In this document: piece by piece, positions 5,900-6,006 of the stretch | Position numbering within the stretch: the first letter of the stretch is position 1 | Layout: the number at the start of each line of letters is the position of its first letter | NCBI GenBank assembly: GCA_035995285.1 | Contig: DASYKO010000063.1 | Span: 1 to 6,006 of the forward strand | Length of the DNA: 6,006 nt | DNA from: UBA7672 sp035995285 | GTDB taxonomy: Bacteria; Pseudomonadota; Alphaproteobacteria; Caulobacterales; Hyphomonadaceae | Reading direction: 5' to 3' | The notes under the pieces: generated by a model | Databases searched by the model: none | Seen by the model: the letters and a program-made list of their open reading frames with translations, nothing else | Told to the model about the DNA's origin: nothing | Position numbers and translations under genes: made by a program

Positions 5900-6006
5900 A
5901 TGTCGCTGAAGCTTTACATGCACCCGGTCTCGACCGTGAGCCGCCCCGTGCGCCTGTTCGTTGCCGAGAAGAACCTGCCGGTCACAGAACAGGTGGTCGA
6001 CCTGAT
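5900..6006 (+). CDS. Glutathione S-transferase, N-terminal part (runs off the window)
   Basis: The first 35 codons of a protein cut by the right edge. The sequence opens with a beta strand (SLKLYMHPVS), a helix containing SRPVRLFVAEKNL, and a second strand (TEQVVDL). This is the thioredoxin-fold N-terminal domain of glutathione S-transferases, which conjugate or isomerise substrates using glutathione in the cytosol. Ser11 falls where theta-class enzymes have the serine that activates the glutathione thiol, so a theta-like class is suggested. The start is firm: GGGAGGA (5887-5893) lies 6 bases before the ATG. Nothing in the visible part gives the substrate; maleylacetoacetate isomerase-like and detoxifying members both remain possible. 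Confidence 0.8.
   Translation, partial: MSLKLYMHPVSTVSRPVRLFVAEKNLPVTEQVVDL

Overview
The window is GC-rich bacterial DNA with dense protein-coding content, and it reads best as an alphaproteobacterial chromosome. That assignment is an inference from base composition and from the kinds of proteins present: a NodS-like methyltransferase, a bacterial-type kynureninase and a theta-like glutathione transferase. No rRNA, tRNA, CRISPR array, insertion sequence or phage gene was seen.

The left part (1-2830, plus strand) is a surface-glycan or glycolipid decoration region. A NodS-like SAM methyltransferase (229-876) is followed, after a 262-bp AT-richer gap, by a family 25 glycosyltransferase (1139-2032). 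A divergent polysaccharide-deacetylase-fold protein (2036-2830) starts only 3 bases after it. The last two genes are almost certainly co-transcribed and translationally coupled. The gap before them holds two copies of the palindrome TAACAT-N4-GTTA spaced 32 bp apart, which looks like a tandem operator.

The middle part (2842-4497, minus strand) converges on the glycan genes. It encodes an uncharacterised small lipoprotein (2842-3435) and, upstream of it on the same strand, an alpha/beta-hydrolase (3553-4497) with a lipoprotein signal peptide and an HGGxW oxyanion motif. A small hairpin lies just after the hydrolase stop codon.

The right part (4571-6006, plus strand) begins with kynureninase (kynU), transcribed divergently from the hydrolase across 73 bp that carry nested inverted repeats. 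It ends with the start of a glutathione S-transferase gene, which has its own promoter-like sequence and a perfect 12-bp palindrome and runs off the window.

The most suggestive biology is the pairing of kynU with an HGGxW hydrolase. HGGxW alpha/beta-hydrolases include the kynurenine formamidases that act one step before kynureninase, yet this copy carries a lipoprotein signal. An internal ATG with a better ribosome binding site could produce a form without that signal.
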